Below, piece by piece: positions 1 through 11,770 of a stretch of 64,000 bases of DNA; position 1 is the stretch's first letter; each line of letters begins with the position of its first letter. The stretch spans positions 84,885,784-84,949,783 of the forward strand of contig NC_072893.1 in assembly GCF_027943255.1 (NCBI RefSeq). Reading direction: 5' to 3'. The position numbers and the translations under genes are program-made. Below the pieces are notes generated by a model. The model had not been told where the DNA came from, did no database searches, and saw only the letters and a program-made list of their open reading frames with translations. This stretch comes from Anastrepha obliqua (taxonomy: Eukaryota; Arthropoda; Insecta; Diptera; Tephritidae).

Positions 1-744
1 GCATTTATTTTTACATTTCACTTGGAGTATTTCTTTCGTTTGCATATACTTTGGCCAAGATTTGGCAGATGACGAGTGATCGCCTGAGCAGTTAGCGCAG
101 AGTATGCGGGAGCATGGAGGTGAGTGAGATGGTAAATTGCATGATCATCCAATAACCAGCAATAAGCCATGTATTGTAATGCTAAATAAATACCTATATG
201 CAAGACAATCATTGTTGCAACCAAGCATTTTGAATCGACTGTTGTTTATAACCGCAACTTGCTGGCTTGTGTATGTGAAATTTTCATTTCAGTATTTTTA
301 TAGAAATATTTTTATAGAAATTTCTTTGAAAAATTGTCGGAATCTCGCACTGAAATGCTGTTGCGCAAAATAGTGGACGGAGTTGATGAAGGAGATGTAT
401 GCAGTGAAGGCAAGTATGAAAGCGGAAAGTATTTCCGGATGATAATAGCTCTACATATCCAAGCATACAACAATAGCAAACCTGACTGAGCTTCGTGATG
501 CAGTAAATTTAGCAGCGTCCAACAATTCTAAAGTTAAAAAATTGATGTCAAGAGAAGAGAGTTAATTTTGGGGAAAAACTGGAATTACCGTATATGATGT
601 GAATAGCCGCTTCTGTTTCACAAAACTGATGAGGAAAATGAAAATTGTGTTCAGTAATACGGAAGTTAGAAACGCGAACGAGTTCCAGCAAATCAATTAA
701 ACAGGGTTCGACGCATATCTATAGTATAAAGGTGTTTTTGGCAG
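1..744. other. no gene seen; AT-rich flank
   Basis: Short open frames only, none with a recognisable domain or splice structure. The stretch at about 480-740 has a somewhat higher GC content and could be an old transposon remnant, but I could not assign it. Confidence 0.4.
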
Positions 745-1144
745 GTAGAATAACTTCAAACCCAAATATCCGAAATATCTAGGACTTGTAATGGATAGGA
801 AGCTCAATTGGGGGCTCACAGTCGCAGGTAGAGTACGCAAATCGATGATAGTACACCATCGGAAGCATTATATGCGACATTAAACTTCCTGCTGGTAGAT
901 CTGCAGGCAAAATATATCGCGCGTAGTGCGGCAATAAGGCTGAACTTTCTAAGTAAGTGGGCAAATAAGAACTACGGTCACGGCAAAATCCTGGGTGGCA
1001 CTTCGGAGATTTCACATTACAACATTTATGGTCACACTTGTTTTAGGAGAAATAGGGAAAGCTCCCCACGGGGCATCACAATGGGCTATGAGCCTGAGTG
1101 CGTCCCACAGGACAATCGCTACAATCCAATCTAACCTAACCTAC
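745..1144 (+). mobile_element. LINE 3' fragment with CCTAA-type tail
   Basis: A decayed 3' end of a non-LTR retrotransposon. The frame from about 748 reads KYLGLVMDRKLNW, the conserved block just after the reverse-transcriptase fingers and palm in I/R1/LOA-like elements. It is followed by a degenerate connection region with several stops. The 3' part contains the phrase 'cacaatgggct', also found as 'cacaatggact' in the LINE that ends at 29803, and it finishes in two to three ctaac units (1131-1144). It is 5'-truncated as expected for target-primed reverse transcription. Clade is inferred from the RT block only. Confidence 0.55.
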
Positions 1145-2430
1145 GAATGAGACAGCCAGTTACGAATGAGAGAGCGAATTACGTGCTGTGGGAGCATATA
1201 ATAAGGAAGGGAACGTGAACCACATTATTATTTTGCTGCTACAGTGAAAAAGTTATCGCAGCATAAAAGAGGAATTCAACAAAATGCGAGTATTCATCAA
1301 ATGCAGGTCGTCGAACAAATTTTTTTCGGATGACATGCTCGAAGCAACATCAAATGTTTTTATTCACAACAGACAGTAACATTTTTACAATATTAGAACG
1401 CCTTATTTCGTTCTTTTTGTTGCTTATTTTGCCTACCTAAAAATATTTTACTTAAACCACTGGTAATTCACATTTTTACAATATTTCCTTTTTATTTCAA
1501 CTTTTTTTCTCTTGGTACTTCGCAAACTGTTCTCCTACGCATCATAAGAACAAATGATGCGAAAACAAAAACACGGAACATGGAAAAAAATCACTGCATG
1601 TTTTAGTGTCTAGACACAAACGGAATTAAAAAAGCAAAATGACAAAAAGTAGTGTGAAGGGCAAGCAAATTAAAGCGAAGTTTTCTTTTGCTGCATTTGG
1701 ACGTTCACATGTCACTCAACAAGTATTTTGGTCATGTCTTAAATTTTTCTGAAAATTGGAGTTTATGTAGGATTGAGTATATGTACAATATATAAAAAGA
1801 AGTAAACTGAAAAAAATTTAATTTAATTTAATTTATTCAATTCAATATTTTGCTTCTTTAAAATAAAATATTTTCGGTCCTTTTTAACGATTTCAACATT
1901 TTTTATATAATGTTATTTTTATTTCAATATTTTTCTGCTTTAAAATAAAATATCTTCAGTTCTTTTTAATATTTTGAACATTTTTTTAATTAATGTTTTT
2001 TGGGATAAAAGGAATAAAAAAAAAACACTTTTTTTGTATTCAAAACATTTGCAAATTTTTCGGAAATTTTTATTTGCCATTTGTGAAAACATCCCTTGTC
2101 ATGTTATTTCTTATTTTTTTCTTTAACAGCTGAAATTATGCTCAATAGGCATTGGAAGCTTCATAGCTTCATATCATAACTTGGTAGTAGTAGGTAGTAT
2201 ATCTCAAACTTTTTATTCAGATCATGCATATTTTTCTGTAGCTGAACAGTTTTAGAAACCAACGTTTAACAAACTTTGGACTTCAGAGTTCAGCGCGAAA
2301 ACGAAAATAATGCGTATTTCATGCGGACTGCGCACGTCATATTGGTTGGGCAAAAGAAGGAAGTTGGATTGATTATTGACGTGGTAACGTCTTATAATTC
2401 GATTTAGCCGGCTGCACGCACGAAAAAATG
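1145..2430. other. AT-rich intron-like DNA
   Basis: No coding potential seen. The section at 1780-2040 is very AT-rich and contains an approximate duplication, listed separately. Confidence 0.5.
1838..2003. repeat. imperfect tandem duplication, ~80 bp unit
   Basis: Two successive blocks share 'tttcaatattt', 'taaaataaaatat', 'ttctttttaa' and 'aacatttttt' in the same order with small indels. The unit is about 80 bp. This looks like an old local duplication in AT-rich DNA. Confidence 0.5.
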
Positions 2431-2431
2431 T

Positions 2432-2488
2432 GTCGTTGTCTTGCTCAATCGTCGTTATCTTGCTCATTCGTCGTTATTTTGCTCATGG
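2432..2488 (+). repeat. 19-bp tandem repeat, three units
   Basis: Three head-to-tail 19-bp units, of the form gtcgttatcttgctcattc, at 2432-2450, 2451-2469 and 2470-2488, with two to four differences between units. Confidence 0.75.
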
Positions 2489-2589
2489 TTGTTACCTTGC
2501 TTGAACTGCAAACAAAAGCGCGGAACGAACGGCAAAGAGCACAATCGGCCCCCGCATTCGGCAACGTTCGACATCTGGCTCTCTCCTAC

Positions 2590-2695
2590 TTGAGTGAGCA
2601 TATGTATGTATGTATATGCGCATATGTATATAAATTCACATATTTGCATATGCCTTCTTACTGTGTGCATGGTAATGAACCATTTCTCTGTTGAG
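2590..2695 (+). repeat. dispersed repeat, related to 58075-58200
   Basis: A 'tatgtatgtatatgcg' run is followed by 'atatataaattcaca', 'tttgcatatgccttct', 'ctgtgtgc' and 'ggtaatgaa'. The same ordered blocks occur on the opposite strand at 58075-58200, so this is a dispersed repeat of unknown type rather than unique DNA. I see no coding capacity or terminal repeats. Confidence 0.55.
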
Positions 2696-3496
2696 AATAG
2701 GACGAAGATAGCAAAAGTAGGAAATGAAAGGGAGTGTTTCGTGTATAATGTGTCTTGAAAAGGCAAAACCGATAATGTTGCCTCTTAGTGTTGTTGACTT
2801 ATTAACATCTGATGCACAATCGAAATTGAACATATCTTTAATGAATTTGATAAATGTTTCGTTTGTGTAAATGTAACTTGACCTATTCCATTGTGATTCC
2901 ATTTACCTCCTTCTCTATATATCCATACAAAATATCTATCAAACAAATAAAATTAAAATTTTGTTTTGAAAATTGCAACCATTCCATCAATATTTCCTTA
3001 TGACGTTGTCACGTTAAACTATCGTCAGTAAACCGACTTTACAGACCACCTCTTTTTATTATTAAAATTAGTTGTCTAATAAATACTATTCAAATATGCT
3101 TTAGTAGACTATTTACTCTTACCGCGTCAGTAAATTAATTATTCAAGTAGGTACTGATTCAAAGGAAAATTATATGATACCTTCTAATAGTAGGTAAGAC
3201 TGCACTAATACTATCAAACGGACGAACAAACCGCTTTTGCCATAACACAAAAAATAAAAAGAAAAATCTGACTGATAATTACTAGAGATGTCGGTTTTTT
3301 GAAGTCCTGAAACTTTTAGGAATATTTGCCTACAATCCCGGTTTTGCGTGATGTGTAATTTTTTTGAGGCATATGAAACGGAGGTAGAAAAATCACCATT
3401 TAAAGCAAAATAAGCAACAGTGGGTTTGATTTTTCAGCAAACGTTTTTGCTTTTATTTTTATTTTAATAGAAAAAACAGTAAATATATAAAAAAAT
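2696..3496. other. no gene seen
   Basis: AT-rich non-coding sequence with no recognisable element. Confidence 0.4.
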
Positions 3497-3780
3497 AATT
3501 GGCGCATACACTCTTTTCGGATGTTTGCCCGAGCTTCTCCTCTTATTTGTGGTGTGCGCCTTCATGTTGTTTCACAAATGGAGGGACTTATTGTACAGTC
3601 TTAAGCCGACTCCGAACGACAGATATTTTTTATGAGTAGCTTTTTCATGGCAGAAATACACTCGGAGGCTTACCGTTGCCTGCCGAGGGGCGACCGCTAT
3701 TAGAAAAAATGTTTCTTCACTATGGTGTTTCACGGAAATTCGAACCAACGAACCCAAACTTGTACGAGCACGGCGGCCGC
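3497..3780 (-). mobile_element. tRNA-derived SINE, near full length
   Basis: On the minus strand the element begins with a degraded tRNA-like head at 3780 ('gcggccgccgtgctcg...') and continues through 'cggtcgcccctcggcaggca', 'tatttctgccatgaaaaagc' and 'ccacaaataagag'. It ends at 'gcgccaatta' next to an AT-rich tail near 3497. The body matches the better-preserved copies at 36531-36807 and 46383-51252. In those copies the head has an A-box (tagccgaatgggttggtgcg) and a B-box (ggttcgaatct), so transcription by RNA polymerase III is expected for the family. Confidence 0.8.
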
Positions 3781-4489
3781 AATGCAAAAAATGTAATGTA
3801 AAAGTCATATATGCGTGCTATAAGAAGTTGTTAATAAATACGTATTTATATAAAAAAGCCAATTACTTTCCGTTTATTCCACTTAAATTGAGATTAAAAG
3901 ACAGAAAAACCTTTGTTTACTTTTTAAGTTTTTTCCATCGATCCTTTTTCGATCGTATAGTATACGTCACTTTATCAGTTATGTATGATATATACACGAT
4001 AAGGTATTATTAAATGCGTATAAACTTGACTTCTGTTAGTTGTTTAGTTACCAATGCAATAAAACTCACTTTTAATAAAAAATTATATTTACAACGCATT
4101 TATTTATTATTTGTTATTTGGTAAAAAGCTTCTCAAAGTTTATATTGATGCAATTTTTTCGAGTAACATAAATTGTTGCAAAATAATAAATATCTAAGTG
4201 TCGGCATCTCGAGATTCAAATAACATGATCCCGAAAACCCCGAGATAGTAAAAATCAGAAAATTGTACATGCTTAATAGTTACTACCTTAATGCCACTCT
4301 GCTGTAAAACTACGTCATTGCAAAGGGTAGAAACGTACCCGTGCATGCCGAAAACTTTTCGGATATTACATCTATTTATGTACATATGTAATATATAAGT
4401 ATATGTATACCAACACCACAACAGGTGGTACTAAAAAATCATAAAATATTGACGTCAGCACTTTATTGACCTACGCACTTTGTAACGAC
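3781..4489. other. no gene seen
   Basis: AT-rich DNA with short microsatellite-like 'tatgtacatatg' tracts around 4378-4415. Nothing else assigned. Confidence 0.4.
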
Positions 4490-5710
4490 TTATTCCATTT
4501 TCAAGTAGAAGTGCAGGGTACGGCATTCGAAGTGTAACCAATTAAAAGGGCCATAAATGTAGTTTGGAATATTATTTTTATTCAGTTCAAAGTAAAAAAT
4601 GTGTGAATATAATACAAAATTAAGAATCAATTTACTTTTGCTCGATATGACCACCTTTGTCTTAACTATGGCCTTGAGACGATCCAGAAACGAATCGAAA
4701 GCTGCCCGATTGTGACTTGCAAGTATTTTGGCCCACACGCGGACAATGGCTTTTTTCAGCGCCTCGAGACTGGTGAATGTTTTAGTTCGAAACTTGCTCT
4801 CCAAAAAGGTCCAAAGAGTATAATCCGTCGGATTCGCGCCTGGTGAGAGTTATTGTGTGGACGTTATGAAGTTCGGAACGTTGTTTTTTAGCCTTTCTTG
4901 GTTCACTAGAGCTTTGTGAGACGGTGTCGAGTACTATTGAATCGGCCATGGCTTGCCACCGAAATGTTTGTCTGCCTACGACTTCAAAGCAACTTCTAGA
5001 ATGCTTTCCAGATAATATCTCGCATTTACATTGACGCCAGGCTCGATGAAAACGATTAGAGAGCGTCCATCTACGGTTACAGCGGGCCAAGCCATTACCT
5101 GTGGCGGGTGCTGCCTCCTGGTGGCCAATTGATGACTCGATTGAACAATCGGTCAAATAAACCCTATCGTTTTCGGAGTTTACGAATTGCTCAATTTTAA
5201 AAATTTTCTCGTCAGAAAACACAATGTTCGGAAATTGACCGCTTTCGGTCAAGGGAAGCAACTCCGTTGCTGTCTCAAGTCTTGTTGCTGCTTTGGTGTG
5301 AGATCATGTGACTTTCTGGATCTTGTAAGGCTTGACTTTGAGATCATTTTCCAGTATGCGGCGAATGCTACGGTCAGATATTTTCAGTTCTTTCGCCATT
5401 TGATTGACACTTCGTTGGAGATTTCGCTCAAGCCGCTTCTTCACGTTTGGCACCATTTTACGTGACGTTGCAGTCTTTTGATGAGCACCTCCATGACGTT
5501 TCGCAATGCTACCAGTATTATTATAACGAGTAACAGTGCGATAAACAAAAACTTTATTTATTTTAAGGTGTTTAAGCTCACGAACAATCGCTGGTTGTGA
5601 TTTTCCAGCCAAATATAATGCAAATACACTATTCCGTTTGAAATCCATTACTGATTTTCTTTTTTCGCGTTTACTCTCGACAAAATGCTTCCGCGCGCAT
5701 GTTACCAATA
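4490..5710 (-). pseudogene. Tc1/mariner-superfamily transposase relic
   Basis: A broken DDE transposase read right to left. The N-terminal part (5708-5304) is a helix-turn-helix region with ALYLAGKSQPAIVRELKHL and RSVNQMAKELKISDRSIRRI. The next frame (5261-4782) has FPNIVFSDEKIF, which contains the first catalytic Asp. After a frameshift the other frame reads PQVMAWPAVTVDGRSL. The C-terminal part (4804-4620) has SKFRTKTFTSLEALKKAIVRVW. The usual length for this group is about 340-350 residues, so nearly the whole gene is present but split by frameshifts and a stop. I did not find clean terminal inverted repeats. The exact subfamily is uncertain. Confidence 0.8.
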
Positions 5711-6635
5711 CACTGGCCTGTTAGTTAGCCAACTAACGCACAGCTTATGCCCGTGCATCAGCTGCGCGAGCCGTCTGAAAATGGTTACACTTCCAGAGCT
5801 GGACCCTGTAGAAGAGCGTCATTGCTCACAATGGATGGCAGTGGTGGACAAAGATAAAAGGAACTACATATAAGTATATGTATGTGCAATCATCAAACAA
5901 ACAGGCAGTATATTCACATGGTGACACCCACACAAGTACTACTTTCAATACAAATATCAATTTAACTGACGAACTCTCTAGCCAACCAGCGCTTCTTAGG
6001 ACTAAACAGGTCATTAAGATGTAAAGTGCTCTTTCGACGATTAATGCCGGTCATCTTGCGTGACAAATCAGCATTTTTTAAGTATGCTCTTGAAGTGTTG
6101 GAGAAAAAGATTTTAGTACCTTTTTTTTGCTTTGGCAGCAATGAAACATATTACCAAGGGTAAATATATTATGGCTCTGTTGGCAATGTCATGTCGTAAG
6201 AATTAATATAAATGCTCCATCTCAGAAAGTATGCGATGCGATAGGCAATGTTGGTGGGACTCCTGCTTAAGTGCGGCTTCTAATTTTGAGAAAGAAGAAA
6301 TGACTAGCACGCTTTGTTGAAATCACTCAAAATTTCAATGGCGGTTGAAATAGTAATCAAGATAATCACAATGGGTGTATTATACTCTTACATACATAAT
6401 AGCTGGTTTATTCTTTTTCGTTTGATGTCCATTTTAATATCATAGAGTGAGCATAAGTATTAATTTTTTTTTTACTTTTAAACTCTGAAAAGAAAATTTA
6501 GTACGCAGCATTACTGTATAAAATCTAAAGTGCATGTAAAATGTTTCCAAAGTAACAGAATAAGTTGACTTTTGTGGCTTGAGGCGATATCTACATCTTA
6601 TAAAGTAAAATCATAATTCATTCAAAGGACATTAG
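5711..6635. other. no gene seen; possible RTE scrap
   Basis: Mostly unassigned. A scrap at about 6285-6335 reads like the extreme RTE C-terminus seen at 29560-29620 (arginine/asparagine-rich, then ALL-S-K), but it is too short to be sure. Confidence 0.35.
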
Positions 6636-8265
6636 GCGAGCTTAATTCTTGGGCAACAGGCTGTGGCCTAAGTTTAAACCCGCGTAAAACATAACTCATG
6701 CTCTTTACCACCAGATATAAGGTACCAATCTTTACCCTACCAAATATTAACGGACAAACCCTCTCACTTTCACCCAGTGCAAAGTATCTTACTTAGGGGT
6801 AATTTTGGACTCCAAACTTAGCTGGAAATTGAACGTCGAAGAAATAAGGAAAGCAGGAATTGCTTTATATGCCTGTAAACGTATGCTGGGAAGAAGATGG
6901 GGTCTTCAACCTAAGCATATATTATGGTTGCATAAGGCGGTTATACGACCAATCTTATCGTATGGTTCGATAGTTTGGTGGAAGGCTCTAGGGAGAGAGT
7001 ACAATACCAAACTACTCGGCAGACTACAAAGATTAGCCTGTGCAATAACGATCGGTGCAATCAGATCATGTCCTAGGAAGGCTCTCAACGCACTAACACA
7101 CGTTATTCCAATAGACCTACACATTAAGAAGACGGTAACCATGAGTGCATTTACGTTAAACGAAGCGGGCGCTGGAAAGAAAAAAACGTATGGTCATGCA
7201 AGTCTACTACCTCGGTGAGGACTGACTACATTGTCCCGACGGTAACATTCAATAGGAATTTTGCCACTCTCGTGCCATCTAAGGAGCAATGGAACAACGG
7301 ATTCTCACTAAACAACTTCGACACTACAGTCTACAGATGGTTCTAAAATGGATTGTGGTGTTGCAGCTGGTATAAATTCTCATAGAATTAAAATTGAAAA
7401 ATCTGTGCGTCTCTCCAATGCCTGCAGTGTCTTGCAGGCGAAAGTACTGGTAATTGGAGAAGCTTATAGGCTACTAATCGCAGATTTCTCTTTAAAGGGA
7501 AATTTCGCTATTCTTTCGGATATCCAAGCTGCAATCCAGCCACTGGATTCAGCTACAACAACCTCGATGGTGTTGAAACAAAGTAGGAATAGCCTTTCCA
7601 CCTTGAGTGAAAACCATAATGTTACCTTAATTTGGGTCCCTGGACTTCGGAATATTGAAGGTAACGAAAAAGCAGATGAACTGGCAAGAGGGGGATCTGC
7701 CATGAATAACGCTCTTGCAGAATAGGTATTCACACCATTAAGAGCAGTCAAGAGTATAATTTCCTAAAATACCTTCGAATCGCGGATTATAGATGGAGAG
7801 GTCAGACGAAATGCAAAATTAGCAGAACGTTATGGCCCACCTACAACCTTAAGCAATCGCCGACATTGTTAAACATGAAACGACGGGACGCCTGGAGACT
7901 AACGGCAGTCATTACTGGCTTTTGGTCTGTCGGAGAACAAGCAGCCAAAATAGGCATCCCTCACAACGCATACTGTCATAGTTGCAAACAACCGGAAAAA
8001 AAGAAAACAATCTTCCACATCCTCTCTGAATGCCCTGCCCAATGGAAGGAAAGAATGTTAACTCTGGGCAAACCGCTATTTGAGGGTATTGAACAACTAT
8101 CTGGCTTAGATGTCAAGAACCTAATACGGTTCTTAAACCGCACAGACTGGATATGGCCATGCCGTAAATAACTGGTAACGAGGATGTGGCAACAAAATGG
8201 TGCGGAAGCGCTAGTTGGATTCTGGAAGAATCACCACTCAAACAAGCCAACCTACGAAAACCCTA
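6636..8265 (+). pseudogene. LINE ORF2 3' half: RT end, RNase H, C-terminal zinc motif
   Basis: A 5'-truncated non-LTR retrotransposon. From 6636 it reads the RT palm/thumb (LNSWATGCGLSLNP, then LFTTRYKVP) and LDSKLSWKLNVEEIRKA. Next come AVIRPILSYGSIVWWKAL and the 'RLQRLACAITIGAIRSCPRKALNAL' type thumb block. An RNase H domain follows: TDGSK at about 7333, then SDIQAAI and TLIWVPGLRNIEGNEKADEL. After that a C-terminal CHSCKQPEKKKTIFHILSEC motif (Cys/His). RNase H after RT places it in the I/R1/LOA group. Stops and frameshifts at about 6796, 7218 and 7725 inactivate it. Confidence 0.85.
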
Positions 8266-8950
8266 AAATGTGTGCTTGTATGCGCGCTAATAGCGTTGTA
8301 TAAGACGATCCGTATTAACACAGGGTTTTAGCGTTTTAGAGCTAATCTCTCCTGAAAGGTTCTTTTGGATATAATTTGCATAAACTTACAAAAGGGGGGT
8401 TGTCTAAAATCCAAAGTATGTTAAAATATCACAAAATTAATTTTCAAACAGCAACAAATTAGAAGTTACCCAACCGATTGGAGTACTTTTTCTTGCTTTA
8501 CTGCTTTAAGATATTTACTATCACTCTGCATTGATCGAATTATTTCACGTCACTATCAAAATTGTGAAAACAAAGTGCATTTTTTTGGCGGTTTATTTGT
8601 ATGTTCGCTTTACTAAGCGGGAATAAGAGATGTGTTAGCCAAGATTTCCATATGACATAGTTTTCGTAGAAACTTAGAGAATGTTATTCAGCACATCGGC
8701 ACGTCATCTCGTTTGCACCAGCTATATTACTTTTTATCGTACGTGTTTGGAATATTTGGTTTTGTTTGTTTGTTTTGTGTTTATGTTTTCTGCATATATT
8801 TAATATTTTTTGAAAATTTTTTCATAGAAATACCATGCAATATAGGTACTCAAGATTGTATGGCAGCATGATTTTCTCAGGCCTCTCTTTGCATTTAGAA
8901 ACTTAACTTAAAAATCTAAAATCTGCTGCTCCCTATGTCGTCTACGTTAC
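8266..8950. other. no gene; contains a dispersed repeat
   Basis: Non-coding. About 8425-8640 resembles 12155-12310 and is listed separately. Confidence 0.4.
8425..8640 (+). repeat. dispersed repeat copy, partner at 12155-12310
   Basis: Shares with 12155-12310, in the same order, 'aaaattaa-tttcaaac-gcaacaaat', 'ccgatt-gagtact', 'tatttgtatg', 'gttcgct' and 'gcggga/gcggaa-ataag'. No coding capacity or terminal repeats seen. Family unknown. Confidence 0.55.
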
Positions 8951-8954
8951 GTCC

Positions 8955-9040
8955 CGTATATCCTTTTTGGGTGTTTGGCCGAGTTCCTCCTCCTATTTGT
9001 GGTGTGCGTCTTGATGTTGCTCCAAAATTGTTTTGGTCCA
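8955..9040 (-). mobile_element. SINE 3'-end fragment
   Basis: The sequence 'tttttgggtgtttggccgag', followed by 'tcctcctcctatttgtggtg' and 'tgcgtcttgatgttg', is the 3' part of the tRNA-derived SINE described at 3497 and 36531, in minus orientation. The head is missing. Confidence 0.8.
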
Positions 9041-9362
9041 ATATCCAGCCAATAGGTGTACAGTGTTTTTAGTGCATAGATATCATGGATGGATTTTTTT
9101 TTAAATATGCGTAAGCAAGCATGTTAACTACTACAATGTTTGTACACACACCCACATTTATTGAATAACTGACGTTGAATATTTGCTAACTTAAATTGGC
9201 AAGTATTCAGGAGCTTTCAATGCTAATGGCATTTGAACAGTTGATTAAATATCTAAATTTATCTTCAAACACAAAGAATAATCCCAAAGGGGAATAATGT
9301 AATGCAACATCTGTGCTATGCCATGTGTATTTATGTTATATGTTATATGTGCACACAGTGAC
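9041..9362. other. no gene seen
   Basis: AT-rich spacer between the SINE fragment and the inverted-repeat-bounded mariner locus. Nothing assigned. Confidence 0.4.
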
Positions 9363-10623
9363 TCACAGCCAAAATGATTCAGTCAAATTTTTGAACCCAG
9401 TATTGGAATTAACGGATAGTAAAACACATTTTTGACAAAATGGGTTTTTGATGAGATAATAAAAAAAGTTTTTATTTAAAATATAATGAAATATACCATT
9501 TTGAGCATTCACAATGTATTGTAAAGTATAGTACCATAAATATAACACAAACTAAAAATACAACGAAAATGCCAAGGTTCTTCAATCAGTTTAGCGGTTT
9601 GATAAGAGAGGGCATTGCTACTAGCCTAAATTTTCTTCTGTTATGTTGGCACACTTTTCATATGAACGTATGTGAAGTTTCATTTCAATCCGTCAATTCA
9701 TTCTTTGTTTACAAACCATTTAGTACCAACGTCTCACAGTATTTTCCTCGATGGAAATAATCAAGTATCGCGCACTAATTGAATTTTTATTTTTCAAGAT
9801 TTAAAAGCAAAGGGAATTTATGAACGAATGTTGAAAGTGTACAAGGACTTTTCGCCAACAATTAGTACACTAGAAAGATGGGTTGCTGAATTTAAACGTC
9901 GTCGTACAAGCCTGGAAGACCATCCACGTCAAGAGCCACCACCAACAGCAAAAACACCAGAAATCGTAAAAAATGTGAGAAATTGTATTGGAAAATCGTT
10001 TAGAGACTGTAAGAGATTTAGTTCTAGGCATCTCATTGGGCTGTGTCACCAATATTTTGACTGAAGTATTGACTTTAAGAAAGCTGTGTGCGAAATGGGT
10101 GCCGCATTTGCTGACAATGGAATAAAAACACATTCGAATGCGACTTTCTCAGCAACGTTTAGAGCATTTTCGAAAGGATAGAGTAGATTCTGTGCATCGA
10201 TTCATCACTATGGACAAGACGTAGCCAAACATGAATCAAAATAAGAGGCTAAAGAGTGGGTTGAACGTAGTTCTTCGACTCCGAAACGATTTCGTGTCTA
10301 GAAATCAATTTTCTGTTCTTTTGAGATGCGAAAGGAATTTTGTTCGTGGATTACTTGCAAACTGGTAAAACAATATATTCTGAATATTATTGTAACCTTT
10401 TAGACCAACTGAACGAAAAAAATTGTGAAAAAAGGCCCAGTTTGCAAATGAAAAAAATGTATTTTCACCAGGAACAATTCACAAGAGCATTTAGACAATG
10501 GGTAAAATCCATGAATTAAAGTTCGAATTGTTGGACCATCCACCCAGGTGTTTTTCATCAAACTATAAAATTGTGTTTTCTTATCGAACCGCATTACATG
10601 CCATTACATCATTTTGGCTGTGA
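9363..10623. repeat. 16-bp inverted repeat pair bracketing a mariner
   Basis: The sequence tcacagccaaaatgat at 9363-9378 recurs in inverted form as atcattttggctgtga at 10608-10623. The mariner copy lies inside. This could be the ends of an older DNA transposon or MITE into which the mariner jumped. The 'cagtg' just left of the first copy is typical of some Tc1-like ends. Confidence 0.5.
9573..10600 (+). pseudogene. degenerate mariner element
   Basis: The left end, 'aaggttcttcaatcagttta', is a mutated version of the mariner end at 12621. The next ~250 bases run parallel to the opposite strand of that copy, including 'gagggcattgcta' and 'gcctaaattttct'. The transposase N-terminus (9828-10064) contains the helix-turn-helix linker VYKDFSP, EFKRRRTSLEDHPRQ and PEIVKN. 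Later parts ('catcgattcatcactatgga', 'ttggaccatccaccc') are present but frameshifted. It ends near 'tatcgaaccgca' at about 10595. It belongs to the same family as 12621-13822 but is older. Confidence 0.8.
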
Positions 10624-11150
10624 CTACGTATTTGCCCGTAAGCCTATTTGTATTGTGTGTATTTATTAACACATAAATAACCTAAACATAGGCATCCCTT
10701 GAAATGTTAAAGCTGATGCTGAAGCCTAAAATACATATTCCTACCCCTCCATAACTTTCAACATATTCTTCTCGAATGACATCCTTAAAACTATCAACCT
10801 CACTTGAAAAAAGTTGAATGACCTCAATTTAATTATCCCTACACCCTTCTAAGCCCAGATTTTAAAAAATCACAACTTTCATACGTCTGAGACTCGGTCA
10901 TACCAAACTAACGTAAAAACATCTTCGCTTCTGCTCTCCTTCCCGCACTTATCAGTTTGGAGGGCATATCACAATCCAACATATGCCAGACCTCTGTCCA
11001 ACACTAAACACCCAACGGACTACTGCATTTGGAACTATGGCACCATCCACTCAATTAAATAATGTTAACTTTGACAATATGATTAAAGTATACAATTATA
11101 TGAAATGTATGAATATATCAGACCATATTTAAAATGTACAGTTAGAAATG
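10624..11150. other. possible LINE scrap at 10850-11050
   Basis: The frame near 10890 reads RLRLGHTKLT, similar to the RLRIGHTRLTH block of Jockey-type LINE C-termini, followed by a frayed Cys/His region. It is too short and broken for a firm call. The rest is unassigned. Confidence 0.35.
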
Positions 11151-11153
11151 AGG

Positions 11154-11441
11154 TCAAAAGGTACGACAACTTTTGTTTTCTATTGGTGACTTAGTCTCAC
11201 TCTTATTTTCATCACTACTCGAGGATTTATCTTCGTTTAATATTTCTCTGAAACAGTCACTAATGAAAGCTTCGTCCGCTTGCAGGGCAGCAGTAGAAGA
11301 GCAAGTCCTGTGTGTTTTGGTACAATATGAGAATGCCACCACTGGCATGACCAATACATGTGTGTTTAGTTTTGCCACAGCCATTATTGGTTTATCCAAA
11401 TTGCTTAAGTTAACGGCGACATGTGGTTCGGCTGCTTAATT
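11154..11441 (-). other. unidentified 95-codon open frame
   Basis: A minus-strand frame open from just after a stop at about 11442 down to a stop at 11154. It has an alanine/valine-rich first half (AEPHVAVNLSNL, KLNTHVLVMPVVAFSYC) and a highly acidic, serine-rich tail (NEDKSSSSDENKSETKSP). No ATG opens it. The plus strand is also open over most of the same stretch (11173-11439). Base composition is less AT-rich than the flanks, which could mean a piece of a real exon, a gene fragment or a transposon ORF. I do not recognise it. Confidence 0.25.
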
Positions 11442-11536
11442 TGCGCTTTGCATTACATTTGTAACTAGTCCATACCTAGAAATATCCCATAAATACATAG
11501 TATGTTACAACAAAAAATGAGTTCTATATTCACGCG

Positions 11537-11770
11537 GTGGCACAAAATTAATGACCCTATCGGAAGATTTATAACTTTTGCAAATGGCGTCGTACGTCAT
11601 ACGTCATTCATATTTGACACTTGTGAACTATACAACTGTATTGTACAAAGAGACAAACGATGGTGCGTGTAAAAATCAAAATAAAGATTCCCATTATTCA
11701 AAATCATTTTTTCTTTTATTTAATCAAAAAAATTCAAATTCACACAATTGGATGATTAATTTTGTGCCAC
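11537..11770. mobile_element. MITE-like element, 234 bp
   Basis: Perfect 16-bp terminal inverted repeats: gtggcacaaaattaat at 11537-11552 and attaattttgtgccac at 11755-11770. The right end is preceded on the opposite strand by 'ca', giving cagtggcac, which is reminiscent of Tc1-like ends. The interior has no transposase. Confidence 0.6.

Noticed and set aside
9363..9572. Part of the mariner at 9573
   Set aside because: The sequence does not match the corresponding flank of the related copy at 12621-13822, whose end starts at the aggttgttcaataag block.
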